A stretch of DNA of 64,000 bases from Nocardia miyunensis NBRC 108239 (lineage in GTDB: Bacteria > Actinomycetota > Actinomycetes > Mycobacteriales > Mycobacteriaceae): contig NZ_BDBQ01000072.1 in NCBI RefSeq assembly GCF_001613065.1, positions 1-64,000 of the forward strand. The letters run 5' to 3'. The position numbers were made by a program, and so were the translations under genes. The notes under the pieces were generated by a model. The model had not been told where the DNA came from, did not search any database, and saw only the letters and a list, made by a program, of their open reading frames with translations. Below are positions 1-8,335 of this stretch, piece by piece. Each line of letters begins with the position of its first letter. The stretch's first letter is position 1.

Positions 1-71
1 TGGGCCGCGACCCGCGCCGCCTCCTCGGCCGCCTTGCGCGCGGCCGCCGCCTTCTCCGCCGGTGTCGTCAT
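1..71 (-). CDS. N-terminus of an unidentified protein (runs off the window)
   Basis: An ATG at 71 reads leftward into an Ala/Lys/Glu/Arg-rich start (MTTPAEKAAAARKAAEEAAR...), which looks like a charged amphipathic helix. Only about 23 codons lie in the window, so no family can be named. It is divergent from orn with roughly 215 bases between the two starts. Codon use (G/C at almost every third position) fits a real gene. Confidence 0.45.
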   Translation of the reverse strand, partial: MTTPAEKAAAARKAAEEAARVAA

Positions 72-286
72 CGCCGATCCTCCGTCTGTTCTGCCAACTT
101 ACCGCCAACACTGACATTCGCCTCGAACAAGCTCAGATACTGCGAAGACAGTATCGCCAACGACTTTCTTTCGGATATTCACCACTGATCAGCAATCTTG
201 TCGCGACCCTCTGCCGGCCGCCGATTCGCCCGAAATACAGCCAGGCCGGGGCCGCGCCGCGCTGTCCCGGCGCTAGTGTTGCCCAG

Positions 287-904
287 GTGTCCGACAAACT
301 TGTGGTGTGGATGGATTGCGAGATGACCGGCCTGCGGCTGGACAGTGACAAGCTGATCGAGGTGGCCGCCCTGGTCACCGACAGCGAACTCAATGTCCTG
401 GGTGAGGGCGTGGACATCGTCATCCACGCCGACGACGCGGCACTGGCCGCGATGCCCCCGGTCGTCCAGGAGATGCACGCGCGTTCCGGGCTGACCGAGG
501 AGGTACGCCATTCCACGGTCACCCTGGCCGAGGCCGAACAGCAGATCCTGGACTACGTCAAGGAGTTCGCGCCCACCCCCGGCACGGTCCCGCTGGCGGG
601 CAACTCCATCGCCACCGACCGCGGCTTCCTCGCCCGCGACATGCCCGCCCTGGACGCGCACCTGCACTACCGCATGATCGATGTCAGCTCGATCAAGGAA
701 CTCTGCCGCCGCTGGTACCCGCGCATCTACTACGGCCAGCCGGAGAAGGGCCTGTCCCACCGCGCCCTGGCCGACATCCGGGAATCCATCCGCGAACTCG
801 AGTACTACCGACGCACCGCCTTCGTCGCCGCACCCGGCCCCTCCAGCGCGGAAATCGCCACGATCGCCGCGCAACTCGGAACCCCGGGTAAAAACCCAGC
901 GTAA
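287..904 (+). CDS. orn: Oligoribonuclease (DEDDh 3'-5' exonuclease)
   Basis: Degrades 2-5 nt RNA oligonucleotides, including linearised cyclic-dinucleotide products, to mononucleotides in the cytoplasm. The 205-aa product has the family length and all DEDDh signatures: DCEMTGL near the start (first Asp and Glu), a GNSIATDRGFL block (second Asp), YRMIDVSS, and HRALADI near residue 160 (catalytic His and last Asp). The reading frame stays open upstream to base 62, but homology begins at VSDKLVVWMDCEM, so GTG 287 is chosen. A tRNA-His follows 65 bases downstream, an arrangement familiar from Mycobacteriales. Identification is secure; only the start is slightly uncertain. Confidence 0.95.
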   Translation: MSDKLVVWMDCEMTGLRLDSDKLIEVAALVTDSELNVLGEGVDIVIHADDAALAAMPPVVQEMHARSGLTEEVRHSTVTLAEAEQQILDYVKEFAPTPGTVPLAGNSIATDRGFLARDMPALDAHLHYRMIDVSSIKELCRRWYPRIYYGQPEKGLSHRALADIRESIRELEYYRRTAFVAAPGPSSAEIATIAAQLGTPGKNPA

Positions 905-969
905 GGCACCGATTAGGTCCCGCACGCGGGTACGCGTTAGTATCTACCGCGCCGGTTGTTACCGGCATG

Positions 970-1042
970 GTGGCTGTAGTTCAGCTGGTAGAGCACCAGG
1001 TTGTGATCCTGGGTGTCGCGGGTTCGAGTCCCGTCAGCCACC
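970..1042 (+). tRNA. tRNA-His (GTG)
   Basis: A 73-nt cloverleaf with acceptor GTGGCTG/CAGCCAC, D-arm with AGTTCAGCTGGTAGAGC, anticodon GTG in a CAGGTTGTGATCCTG arm, and T-arm GCGGGTTCGAGTCCCGT. A genomic G at 969 can pair with the C discriminator, as expected for the extra G-1 of tRNA-His. No CCA is encoded. Confidence 0.97.
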
Positions 1043-1046
1043 CTGA

Positions 1047-1085
1047 AAGGCCCAGGCCGAGAACATGAGTTCCGGCCTGGGCCTT
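1047..1085 (+). terminator. Hairpin terminator after tRNA-His
   Basis: A perfect inverted repeat, AGGCCCAGGCCG (1048-1059) and CGGCCTGGGCCT (1073-1084), with a 13-nt loop starts 5 bases after the tRNA and is followed by TTATTCGTTT. This is a strong intrinsic-terminator-like stem. From here to about 1320 no gene can be supported. Confidence 0.8.
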
Positions 1086-1321
1086 ATTCGTTTCGGCGAA
1101 GTCCGAACCCCGGCCGTCGCGATCAGGCCGGAACCTGGCCTCTTCTGGCGATACCACGTTGCTCATTGTCGATACCAGCGGGGACATCTCTAGCATCCGA
1201 CATAGCGAGACGACTGTACTGAATTACCGGACCGCCGCCCGAGGCCGACGTCGGCGCAGGTCACCGCCGGGGTAGCGATCGCCAGCCCGAAGCAATAACA
1301 GAAAGTGAGTAACACCACGCG

Positions 1322-1560
1322 AGCGCCTTCGCCGCCGATCCCTTCACCGCGCTCCACAAGTTGCGGACACAGGCACCCGTCTCCTGGTCCACCGCACACG
1401 GCGGCTTCTGGGTGGTGACCGGGCACGAGCCCGCCCTCGACGGCCTGGCGAGCTACCAGAGCTTCACCTCCACCACCGGCCCGTCGATCCCGGCGGACCG
1501 TTCGGCACCCGCCACATCCCGGAACCCGCCGGAGCACGGGCTGTACCGGGTTCGGTCGAT
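1322..1560 (+). pseudogene. Cytochrome P450 N-terminal remnant
   Basis: The frame through 1322-1560 translates to ADPFTALHKLRTQAPVSWS, then HGGFWVVTGHE and a GPSIPADRS...NPPEHGLYRV stretch. This is the usual P450 N-terminal sequence (the G-F-W-V-V-T-G-H block, the FTSTTGPSIP block and the PPEH-x-x-YR block). Homology stops after about 80 residues; the I-helix, ExxR and heme-Cys regions are absent. No clear start codon or ribosome site precedes it. It is a decayed fragment next to an equally decayed SDR (1681-2118), suggesting a former catabolic or secondary-metabolism operon. Confidence 0.7.
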
Positions 1561-1680
1561 GACACCTACCGGCATGCTCACATGGCTCGCCGACGGCCGC
1601 TTCCCTGCGAAGGCAGGGCGAGGCGGCGCGGGCCCGCCGACGCCCGCATCCCACGCCGGGCACCGCGGTGGGGGCCCGAA

Positions 1681-2118
1681 GTGACCGCCCTCGACGGCGG
1701 CACGGCGCTGGTCACCGGGGCCGCGCACGGGATCGGCCGGGCACTGGTGCTCGAGTTGGCCCGGGCCGGGTACGCCGTTGTGACCGTGGACGTCAACGGC
1801 GAGGCCGCCGAGCAGGTCGCCGGAGAGGCCAGGGACCTCGGCGCGAAGGCCCTCCCTGTCCGCTGCGCCACCGCGGTGTCCACCAATATCCAAAGGTCCG
1901 GGGAGGTACGTCCGCAGCACCTCGGCGAGGACTCCGGCCGCCCCGCCGACGCACCCAGCACGTCCTACGCCATCGCCGCTGCCCTCGATCCCGCCGACGT
2001 GGCCCGGATGGCGCTCGACGGCGTTCGCGAGGACCGCGCGTGGGTCTTCACCGACCCAGCCACGCGCGAGTTGCTGGAGAAGCGGCACCACGAGCTGATC
2101 GAGGCGTTCGGTACGTGA
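1681..2118 (+). pseudogene. Short-chain dehydrogenase with internal deletion
   Basis: GTG 1681 opens a frame starting VTALDGGTALVTGAAHGIGRAL, with the classic SDR TGxxxGIG cofactor loop and a β2 acidic residue (VDVNGE). After about 60 residues homology breaks, and the frame resumes with an SDR C-terminus (LDPADVARMALDGVREDRAWVFTDP...). About 110 residues are missing, including the NAG motif and the Ser/Tyr-x-x-x-Lys catalytic centre. At 145 codons it cannot be an active SDR. The remaining frame is open, so the deletion was in frame or the piece is young. Confidence 0.75.
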
Positions 2119-2345
2119 GCCGTCGCGCGTTACAGGGACCAATTATGTCGTAATCACGATAAGAAACATGGGAGTGCAACACCGCGACCATTACCGAGGG
2201 CATGAGTACCGAGCTGCATGAGGTCGACTCCGGAGCGGTCGGCGCGCGGTTCCGGAACCGCGCACCGCACCCTAGTCGTTCTCGGCAGCATCACAACGAT
2301 TAGGCTTTGCGGACATATCCGGCCGCACTTGTCGAGGTGATAATT

Positions 2346-3461
2346 GTGATTGGCGCGAACTCCCCGCTCGGCGAGTCGGCGCGGGCAGGCAGGCCGATCG
2401 GGGTCGGCATCATCGGCCTCGGGGCCGAGGGCAGTTGGGCGGGCCGCGCCCATGTCCCCGCCCTCCGTGCGGTGCCCGGGTTCGAGCTGCGGGCGCTGTC
2501 GGCCAGTTCGGCCGAGTCCGCTGCCCGGTCCGGCGAGGTGCACGGTGTATCCCGAACGTTCGGCAGTGCCGCGGAGCTCGCCCGATGCGACGAGGTCGAT
2601 CTCGTGGTGGTCGCGGTGAAGGTCCCGCACCACCGCGAGCTGGTCACCGCCGCGGTCGAGGCGGGCAAGGCAGTGTTGTGCGAGTGGACATTGGGTAACG
2701 GGGCGGCCGAGTCCGCGGAGCTCGAGGCGATGGCCCGCGCCGCCGCGGTGCCGAACGCGATCGGGCTGCAGGCGCGATCCTCACCGGTCGTCGCGCACGT
2801 CCGCAGGCTCGTCGCGGACGGGTACGTCGGCGAGGTGCTGTCCACGACGGTCGTCGGTACCGGCTCCTCCTGGGGCGCTGAGACGGACCCGCGCAACAGC
2901 TACAACCTCGACGAGGCCAACGGCGTCACGGTTCTGACGATCCCGTTCGCGCACACGCTCGACGGCGTCGCGTACGTATTGGGAGAGCCCGAGTACCTGA
3001 GGATCGAGCAGGCGCGTCGGCGCCGTACCGCACTGGACACGGTGTCCGGGAAGACCGTGCCGTTCGACTCGGCGGACCAGGTCGTTGCCTCGGTCCGGTT
3101 CCCGGGCGGCGTCGTCGGAAGCATGCATTACCGCGGCGGAACGACCCGCGGTGAAGGATTGCACTGGGAGATCAACGGGACCGAGGGCGATCTGGTCGTC
3201 ACCGCTCCCAGCGGACATATGCAACTCGCGCCGCTCCGGCTGTTCGGCGGGCGTGGCACACAGCGGGTCCTCGCTCCGCTGGACACCCCGCCGGACCTGT
3301 TGCGCGTACCGGGAATTGATCGCGTCGAGCAGTCCCCCGCCTACGCCGTCGCCCACGCATACCAACGCATGCTCGACGACCTGCGCACCGGCAGTGATAC
3401 CGTCCCCGACTTCGCGCATGCCACCCATCGGCACCAGGGCTTAGAGGCGGCGCTCGGCTGA
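2346..3461 (+). CDS. Gfo/Idh/MocA family NAD(P)-dependent oxidoreductase
   Basis: The 371-aa product has an N-terminal Rossmann fold (GVGIIGLGAEGSW...HVPALRAVPGFELRALS, residues ~18-50), a conserved E/C-K-P-like region replaced by AVLCEWTLGNG, and a C-terminal α/β domain (GSMHYRGGTTRGEGLHWEINGTEGDL). Family members oxidise or reduce sugars, inositols and related polyols; the substrate cannot be read from sequence. GTG 2346 has GAGG 8 nt upstream, which decides the start over GTG 2337. It stands alone between decayed genes. The family call is firm, the function open. Confidence 0.85.
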   Translation: MIGANSPLGESARAGRPIGVGIIGLGAEGSWAGRAHVPALRAVPGFELRALSASSAESAARSGEVHGVSRTFGSAAELARCDEVDLVVVAVKVPHHRELVTAAVEAGKAVLCEWTLGNGAAESAELEAMARAAAVPNAIGLQARSSPVVAHVRRLVADGYVGEVLSTTVVGTGSSWGAETDPRNSYNLDEANGVTVLTIPFAHTLDGVAYVLGEPEYLRIEQARRRRTALDTVSGKTVPFDSADQVVASVRFPGGVVGSMHYRGGTTRGEGLHWEINGTEGDLVVTAPSGHMQLAPLRLFGGRGTQRVLAPLDTPPDLLRVPGIDRVEQSPAYAVAHAYQRMLDDLRTGSDTVPDFAHATHRHQGLEAALG

Positions 3462-3516
3462 AGCGGGCGGGGGGCTCGCTCTGATCCGGCCTACTCGAAG
3501 CGGGCCGGGCGGACGG

Positions 3517-3708
3517 TCAGATGCACCACACCACACTGCCGAGTGGGAAGCACAGGTGAACCGATCCACCAGCGACCGGCGTAGCCGCAGCGGCCGACGT
3601 ATGTGCCGGTACCGAAGCCGACTCGGCCAAGGCCGCGGGAGTTGCCAACAGCGTCAGCGGTACCCCGAGGACGGTCGCGGCGATGATCTTTTTCATTTTC
3701 GTCGACAT
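3517..3708 (-). CDS. Small secreted peptide with a C-terminal Cys pair
   Basis: A 63-aa product starts at ATG 3708 behind a strong ribosome site (GAAGGAGGAAAG at 3711-3720). It has a basic start (MSTKMKK), a hydrophobic core (IIAATVLGVPLTLLA) and a signal-peptidase site LATPAALA|E. The predicted mature part is about 37 residues, Ala/Ser/Pro-rich, ending LCFPLGSVVWCI with two cysteines eight residues apart that could form one disulfide loop. No known family is recognised with confidence. The very good ribosome site and signal peptide make it a real gene. Role unknown; a bioactive or surface peptide is only a guess. Confidence 0.75.
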   Translation of the reverse strand: MSTKMKKIIAATVLGVPLTLLATPAALAESASVPAHTSAAAATPVAGGSVHLCFPLGSVVWCI

Positions 3709-3907
3709 CTTTCCTCCTTCGATCAATTCCGATTCGTCTCGACGACCGCTACCCTGACAGGCGGAGCAGGCGTCGAGCTCCGAATCGGAAACCCGCATAC
3801 CCGCAACGTCTGCTGTGAACGCGCAACGTCGAAGGCGTGCCACTATCGCCGCTACTGAACGGTCGACACCGACACTCCTTTTCCTAGTCCGACCCCGCCC
3901 AGCAGAG

Positions 3908-4129
3908 CTAGAGGATTAAGTCATCCAGATACATCCCACCATTTCCGATTGTTTCATCCGGAATTACCACACCGCGTTTGTCGGCTGCCGCGCCCGAATC
4001 GAGCGGGCTGCCACCGAGGGCGATACGCGCGATGACGCGGCTCGTCGGCGCATCGAACCGGTAGCGGCCGTGCCGGTCCCGATGTACGTGGCTTTCTGGA
4101 TCTATGACTGCGCAAGCTCCGACCGGCAC
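3908..4129 (-). CDS. Possible small hypothetical protein or C-terminal remnant
   Basis: A 73-codon frame with fair GC3 bias in its middle (HVHRDRHGRYRFDAPTSRVIARIALGG) ends with MYLDDLIL. No clear ribosome site precedes the ATG, and no family is recognised. It overlaps nothing convincing. It could be the tail of a decayed gene, because adjacent DNA (4138-4345) is clearly decayed. Low confidence that it is expressed. Confidence 0.25.
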   Translation of the reverse strand: MPVGACAVIDPESHVHRDRHGRYRFDAPTSRVIARIALGGSPLDSGAAADKRGVVIPDETIGNGGMYLDDLIL

Positions 4130-4137
4130 GCTGGACT

Positions 4138-4345
4138 GTGATCGTCCCGCCGGCCACGAGCTCGGACATATTGCTCACCTTCGCGAAGCCGTATTACGAT
4201 GCGGGAACTAACGCGCATTTCACCGAACCGCTTTCGCATACCGGTGCGTTGTTATTCTCGCTGGGCACGCTCACTACCGCGGGTACCCGCACGATCGCTC
4301 CGATCAGCGACGCCCCGAGAATCCTCGTCTGTATTCAGAATAGAG
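4138..4345 (+). pseudogene. Two-TM ion-channel (Ion_trans_2-like) remnant
   Basis: The frame reads SDILLTFAKPYYDAG, then HTGALLFSLGTLTTAGTRTIAPISDAPRILVCIQ. The S-L-G-T-L-T-T-A-G-x-x-x-I-A-P pattern matches the pore helix and filter region of small bacterial potassium-channel-like proteins, followed by the start of TM2. After VCIQ the frame becomes non-homologous (RARPVVFRSG...), so TM2 is lost. The upstream TM1 region is not recognisable either. A frameshifted fragment is the simplest reading. Confidence 0.55.
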
Positions 4346-4403
4346 CTCGACCAGTTGTTTTTCGGAGTGGCCGCGATGATCACGCCGTCCCGTTTCACCG
4401 GCG

Positions 4404-5417
4404 TCATTTCATGACGGCGAGGTTGTGCCAGAAGTTTTTCAGGCTGTCGGTGCCGCCGAACAGCGTGGTGAAGTTGGTGGAGTCGACGAGCACGATGTCA
4501 CCGGCGCGCATGCCCTCGGGCGGCATCCAGATCAGGGCGTTGAATTCGGTGTTGCCCTCGGCGGTGAAGGGGTGCGGCCGGGTCAGGTCGACGGGTTGAC
4601 GGCCGAGTACCCGCAGGGAGCCGTTCTCGGGCGCGGTGAGTTGATAGTGCGGCAGGTGGGGATGGAAGTTGAACGTGGTGACATTGTCCAGCAAACGGCG
4701 CTCGTCGAGGTCGGGGAAGCTGGTCAGGGGGGCGATCCGGGTCGTGTCGCCGACGACGGCGGGCCGCAGCCCCCAGATGTTGTGGACGGGCACGTCCAGG
4801 GCGGTCATCAACGAGCGCGTGTAGCGGCCGAAACGCTGCTGGCGCGGGACCAGCGGATCGCCGTGATGACGGAATTCGGTCTGCCGTTGGATGTAGTCGT
4901 CGGTGAACCCGACGTCGTGGTGCGGCGCGAGCAGCAGGCAGGTGCCTTCGCGTTGTAGCCAATTCCGGATGGCGTCGCTTTCCTCGGGCCCGGCCTGCTG
5001 GTCCGAGAGCAGGTGGTCGAGCCCGAATACCATCAGGGTGTCGGTGTCGGCGAGAATCCGCTCGTCGATCGGCAGCCGGTAACCGGCCTGGTCGACGCGC
5101 TGGAACACCGCGACACGATGACCGGTCGTCTCACCCGCGAGGTGCTGGAACGCCAGCGTCGAGCGGTGGAACAGCTCCAGCGTGCCGGCGATGCCTTGCA
5201 GGAAGGTTGCCGGAGTGTATTCGGGCGTCTCGTAGGCAGGCCATGCGGCGAGGCGGACCTCGGTGATGGTGGAGAACCGGTTGTAGATTTCGGCGGGATC
5301 GCGTTGCGCTTCCCACGGGTAGCTCCACGCCCAGTAGATGCTGATCCGCCGTCGGCCGTCCTGCGGACGGGGGATGTGGTCCTGGTTGTAGGTGCGTGCC
5401 GAGGATGGCGTACTCAT
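4404..5417 (-). CDS. Hypothetical protein, last gene of the Dyp peroxidase operon
   Basis: A 337-aa soluble protein with no signal peptide. The start is ATG 5417, behind AAAGGCGG. An α/β core is suggested by ISIYWAWSYP, a central TDTLMVFGLDHLLSD strand-turn and WLQREGTCLLLAPHHDVG. This resembles class I glutamine-amidotransferase-like (ThuA/GATase1) folds, but no catalytic Cys is evident; a His pair (APHHDVG) and NFHPHLPHY could bind metal or heme. It follows the peroxidase gene by 17 bases, so co-translation is likely. I do not recognise the family; the fold comment is an inference. Confidence 0.75.
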   Translation of the reverse strand: MSTPSSARTYNQDHIPRPQDGRRRISIYWAWSYPWEAQRDPAEIYNRFSTITEVRLAAWPAYETPEYTPATFLQGIAGTLELFHRSTLAFQHLAGETTGHRVAVFQRVDQAGYRLPIDERILADTDTLMVFGLDHLLSDQQAGPEESDAIRNWLQREGTCLLLAPHHDVGFTDDYIQRQTEFRHHGDPLVPRQQRFGRYTRSLMTALDVPVHNIWGLRPAVVGDTTRIAPLTSFPDLDERRLLDNVTTFNFHPHLPHYQLTAPENGSLRVLGRQPVDLTRPHPFTAEGNTEFNALIWMPPEGMRAGDIVLVDSTNFTTLFGGTDSLKNFWHNLAVMK

Positions 5418-5434
5418 TTGTGTCCGACCGCCTT

Positions 5435-6769
5435 TCACGCATCGACTGTGGCCAGGTAGTGCAACGCCCTGATACCTGGTAGGAAGAAATAGGCCCCGCC
5501 CTCGAGGGTGGTGAAGGCAGGCAGGCCCCTGTGCACGGTACGGATCGGTCGTGCGGGGACGGTGAAGTCCAGGGTGCCGTCCTGGCTGCCGCAGATGGGG
5601 TCGTGTTCGTTGCCGAGTTCGTGGAAGGTCTTGTCGTTGATCCAGACGTTCTGGGCGAACTCGAATTGCCGAATCAGGCTGGCGCAGATGATGAACGCGG
5701 CGATGCCGCGATCGACGCCGTCCTCGGCCGCGTCCTCCGGCAGCGCGGGCCCGTAGGTGGCGCCGCGGCGAATCATCCTGCGCCGGTTCATGTTCACCGC
5801 CGTGTCGCGGGGGTTGAGACGTCGCGCGTGGGCGCCCAGCGGCACCGCATAACCGTGCGGATCCATCCGCGCGTAATCGAAGTCGTTGTTGCGCAGCGGA
5901 TCAGCGCCCAGTTGCGGGTCGTCGCGATCGGGGCTCAGCACCAGCGGCGCACCGCTGCGCCAGCGGCCCATCAGCTTCGCCGCGAGCAGTTCCTGCCCCT
6001 CGGCACTGTGCGCGTGCTCGCGCAGGAAGTCGCGGAACGCGCCCACGTGCTCGCGCAGCCGCCGATAGGCCATGTAACTGCCGTTGCGGGACAACACCTC
6101 CGGCTGCGGCAACCCGCGCGGCGGTCCTTCCTCGTCGGGATAGCCGAGAATGAACTCACCGGGCTTCAGCGGGGCTCCCGAGCCCGGCGTGGGGTCTTCA
6201 CCGGATCCCTCGATGACCGGCTGGGAAAGCCGATCGCGAAATCCGAAGTGGTCGTGGGCGTGGTCGAACGGCGGCGTGGCATTCAGATCCAGGTACGACA
6301 GCACGCGAACACCCGGGCATCGGGCGACGTGCTGCCGGTGCGCTTCGGTGGCGCGCCGGTGTTCGGCGTCGGTGCGCGCGAACAGGATCGCGATGGCGTG
6401 CAGGTCGTCGCCGGCCAGACCGCCGATCCAGTTGTCGGGGTGAGCGAGCCCGGTATCGCCCAGGATGTCGGCGCGGGCGGCCATGCCTTCACGGAATTCG
6501 TCGGGGAAGCTGTCGAGCGCGGACCGGGGCACGCCGAGCGCGCGCAGGCCGTGCCAGGTGAACGCCACCGTGATCCAACGCCGCGAACCGTCCATCGTGG
6601 CGCGCACATCCGCGGCCGACTGGACCCGGTCCAGCAGCCCGGTCAACCAGGCCCGGCCGCCGCCAGGGTCGTCGAAGGACAGGAATTCGTAGCGGCCGGT
6701 CATCGCAGGGGTGCGGGTCAGCAGGATGTGCTGAATGTCGTCGAGCTCCAGGACGGCCGTGGGGCTCAT
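5435..6769 (-). CDS. Dyp-type heme peroxidase
   Basis: A 444-aa dye-decolorising-type peroxidase, a heme enzyme using H2O2 on aromatic or other substrates. Key signatures: HFGFRDRLSQPVIEG near residue 165 (the distal-Asp GxxD motif, with Arg after Asp where Gly is usual), EFILGYPDEEG, and the proximal-heme block VPLGAHARRLNPRD near residue 325 followed by RRRMIRRGATYG. No Tat or Sec signal is present, so it acts in the cytoplasm or as encapsulated cargo; no encapsulin gene lies nearby. ATG 6769 overlaps the upstream stop (ATGA), showing translational coupling with the 6766-7326 gene. The Gly-to-Arg change beside the catalytic Asp is notable. Confidence 0.88.
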   Translation of the reverse strand: MSPTAVLELDDIQHILLTRTPAMTGRYEFLSFDDPGGGRAWLTGLLDRVQSAADVRATMDGSRRWITVAFTWHGLRALGVPRSALDSFPDEFREGMAARADILGDTGLAHPDNWIGGLAGDDLHAIAILFARTDAEHRRATEAHRQHVARCPGVRVLSYLDLNATPPFDHAHDHFGFRDRLSQPVIEGSGEDPTPGSGAPLKPGEFILGYPDEEGPPRGLPQPEVLSRNGSYMAYRRLREHVGAFRDFLREHAHSAEGQELLAAKLMGRWRSGAPLVLSPDRDDPQLGADPLRNNDFDYARMDPHGYAVPLGAHARRLNPRDTAVNMNRRRMIRRGATYGPALPEDAAEDGVDRGIAAFIICASLIRQFEFAQNVWINDKTFHELGNEHDPICGSQDGTLDFTVPARPIRTVHRGLPAFTTLEGGAYFFLPGIRALHYLATVDA

Positions 6770-7326
6770 TGCATTTGGTCGAGCATGTCGGAGAACGCCG
6801 CTTTCAGCCGCAGCGCCTTCTTGATCTCGTCGGCGGTGACATAGGGGTACTCGCCGTATTCGAGAAAGCTCGGGAACTGGTGCGCGCGAACGAATTCGAC
6901 GAACGAATCGGGATTCTCCCGCCAATCCTCCGGGAAGCCTTCGAGATTGGTGAAGACGGTGGTTATCCCGGTCTGGCTGAACAACATCACGGCGTCTTCG
7001 GTGTATTTGTCGAAATCGGTGTCGAATATCCCTTGGTACTGGAAATGCAGACCCGATCCGACGTCGAAGAGCACCCACCGCAGATAATGCAACCGCAGCG
7101 GGGCCAGTACGTCGGGGCTAGCCGCTATCGCCTCTTCGATCTGCTTGCCGTACGCCCGAATTGCTTCTTCCCGACCGGGTTTCACTTTCGCGATGATGGA
7201 GAACCCGTAACACGCCGGTGTTCTCGGATAAATCGGACCGTACCGGCCCCGCTGCAACTCGAAGTAGCCCTCCTTCGGAATGGCTACCGCCGCGGGTCTG
7301 CTCCAACCGGATTCAGGATCGGACAT
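6766..7326 (-). CDS. Hypothetical protein, first gene of the Dyp peroxidase operon
   Basis: A 186-aa cytoplasmic protein. The segment CYGFSIIAKVKPGREEAIRAYGKQIEE...HYLRWVLFDVG...LHFQYQGIFDTDFDKYTEDAV looks like a dimeric ferredoxin-like α+β barrel, the fold class that also includes Dyp peroxidases and chlorite dismutases, but without an obvious heme-ligand His. Some large peroxidases carry a comparable N-terminal half, so this could be a split-off domain working with the downstream enzyme. The start MSDPESG at 7326 is preferred over GTG 7338. Its stop overlaps the peroxidase start. Function unknown; partnership with the peroxidase is inferred from coupling. Confidence 0.75.
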   Translation of the reverse strand: MSDPESGWSRPAAVAIPKEGYFELQRGRYGPIYPRTPACYGFSIIAKVKPGREEAIRAYGKQIEEAIAASPDVLAPLRLHYLRWVLFDVGSGLHFQYQGIFDTDFDKYTEDAVMLFSQTGITTVFTNLEGFPEDWRENPDSFVEFVRAHQFPSFLEYGEYPYVTADEIKKALRLKAAFSDMLDQMQ

Positions 7327-7427
7327 GTCGACACCCACCTCAGCCAGGGAAGTAAGCCGGACGTCTCCAATCGTATGCTTCGGCGAGTCGGCTGACCACC
7401 GGAAAATGGATTCGACAGGATGCCATC

Positions 7428-8120
7428 ATGCCGACTTCGCCGCACGATACCGAGGGTGCACCGCCACCGCGTCAGTTGTCGACACCGCGCGCGGCCGCCC
7501 TGGCCGGAGTGGTCTTCGCGGTCCTGTTCTCGACCACCCTGATCCTGGTCCGGATCAGAATGCCCGGACGCGGCGCGGATGCCACTCGCTGGCTGCAAAG
7601 TCAGCACGGCACCATCACGACGGCTGCGGTGCTGATGCCCTTCGCGGGCATCAGCTTCCTCTGGTTCATCGGCGTCGTGCGCGACGGCTTCGGGCACTAC
7701 GAAGACCGGTTCTTCTCCTCGATATTCCTCGGCAGCGGACTGTTGTTCCTGGCCATGATGTTCGTCGCCACCGTCGCGGCCGCCGCCCTGATCTCGAGTC
7801 ACGGCGCCGCCGCCGACCCGGCGGCCCACGCCCAGGTCGTCGAGTTCGGCAGGATGTTCGTGATTTCGGCGACCCAGACCTATGCGCTGCGCATGGCCGC
7901 AGTGTTCATGATCTCGCTGGGAACGATCTGGTGGCGAACCGGACTGATGCCGCGCTGGTCGGTCGCCCTCACCTACCTGCTGGCCCTGGCCCTGCTCATC
8001 GCTGGCGATACGACCAAATGGGCGACGCTGGCGTTCCCCGCCTGGGTGCTCGCCGTCAGCACCATCATTCTGATCCGATCCGTCCGGGATCCACGCGGCA
8101 CAGGTTCCGCGACGTCGTGA
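7428..8120 (+). CDS. Integral membrane protein of unknown function
   Basis: A 230-aa product with about six hydrophobic segments: AALAGVVFAVLFSTTLILV, ITTAAVLMPFAGISFLWFIGVV, IFLGSGLLFLAMMFVATVAAAA, TYALRMAAVFMISLGTIWW, VALTYLLALALLIAGD and FPAWVLAVSTIILI. A loop of charged residues (RDGFGHYEDRFF) follows TM2. ACAGGAT precedes ATG 7428. It is divergent from the Dyp operon with about 100 bases between starts. Similar uncharacterised membrane proteins are common in actinobacteria; no transport or enzymatic motif is visible. Confidence 0.8.
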   Translation: MPTSPHDTEGAPPPRQLSTPRAAALAGVVFAVLFSTTLILVRIRMPGRGADATRWLQSQHGTITTAAVLMPFAGISFLWFIGVVRDGFGHYEDRFFSSIFLGSGLLFLAMMFVATVAAAALISSHGAAADPAAHAQVVEFGRMFVISATQTYALRMAAVFMISLGTIWWRTGLMPRWSVALTYLLALALLIAGDTTKWATLAFPAWVLAVSTIILIRSVRDPRGTGSATS

Positions 8121-8335
8121 CGGGGCGGAACTTCTGTTCGAGAGAGTCACGGTTCACCGGCGGCAGGGTTCACCACCAGCCGTGAAACGGGCAAACTCGG
8201 TGTCCCCGAGACGATCCCGGTGCCGACGCGAGCAGATGCGATACTTGGCCGGTCGGCCCCCGATCGGTAGATTTGGCGGTCTGTGCCCGGGGCGGAGCGT
8301 GCCACCGTCCGACACCACGAGATTCCGGGAAGCCT

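Noticed and set aside
1090..1330. Possible gene between tRNA-His and the P450 remnant
   Set aside because: Frames here lack ribosome sites, domain similarity and the expected third-position GC bias.
5531..6844. Plus-strand frame opposite the Dyp peroxidase
   Set aside because: Antisense to a gene with clear peroxidase motifs; no recognisable domain of its own.
4404..7326. Encapsulin/Dyp nanocompartment locus
   Set aside because: No encapsulin shell gene is adjacent and the peroxidase ends YLATVDA without an evident cargo-loading peptide.
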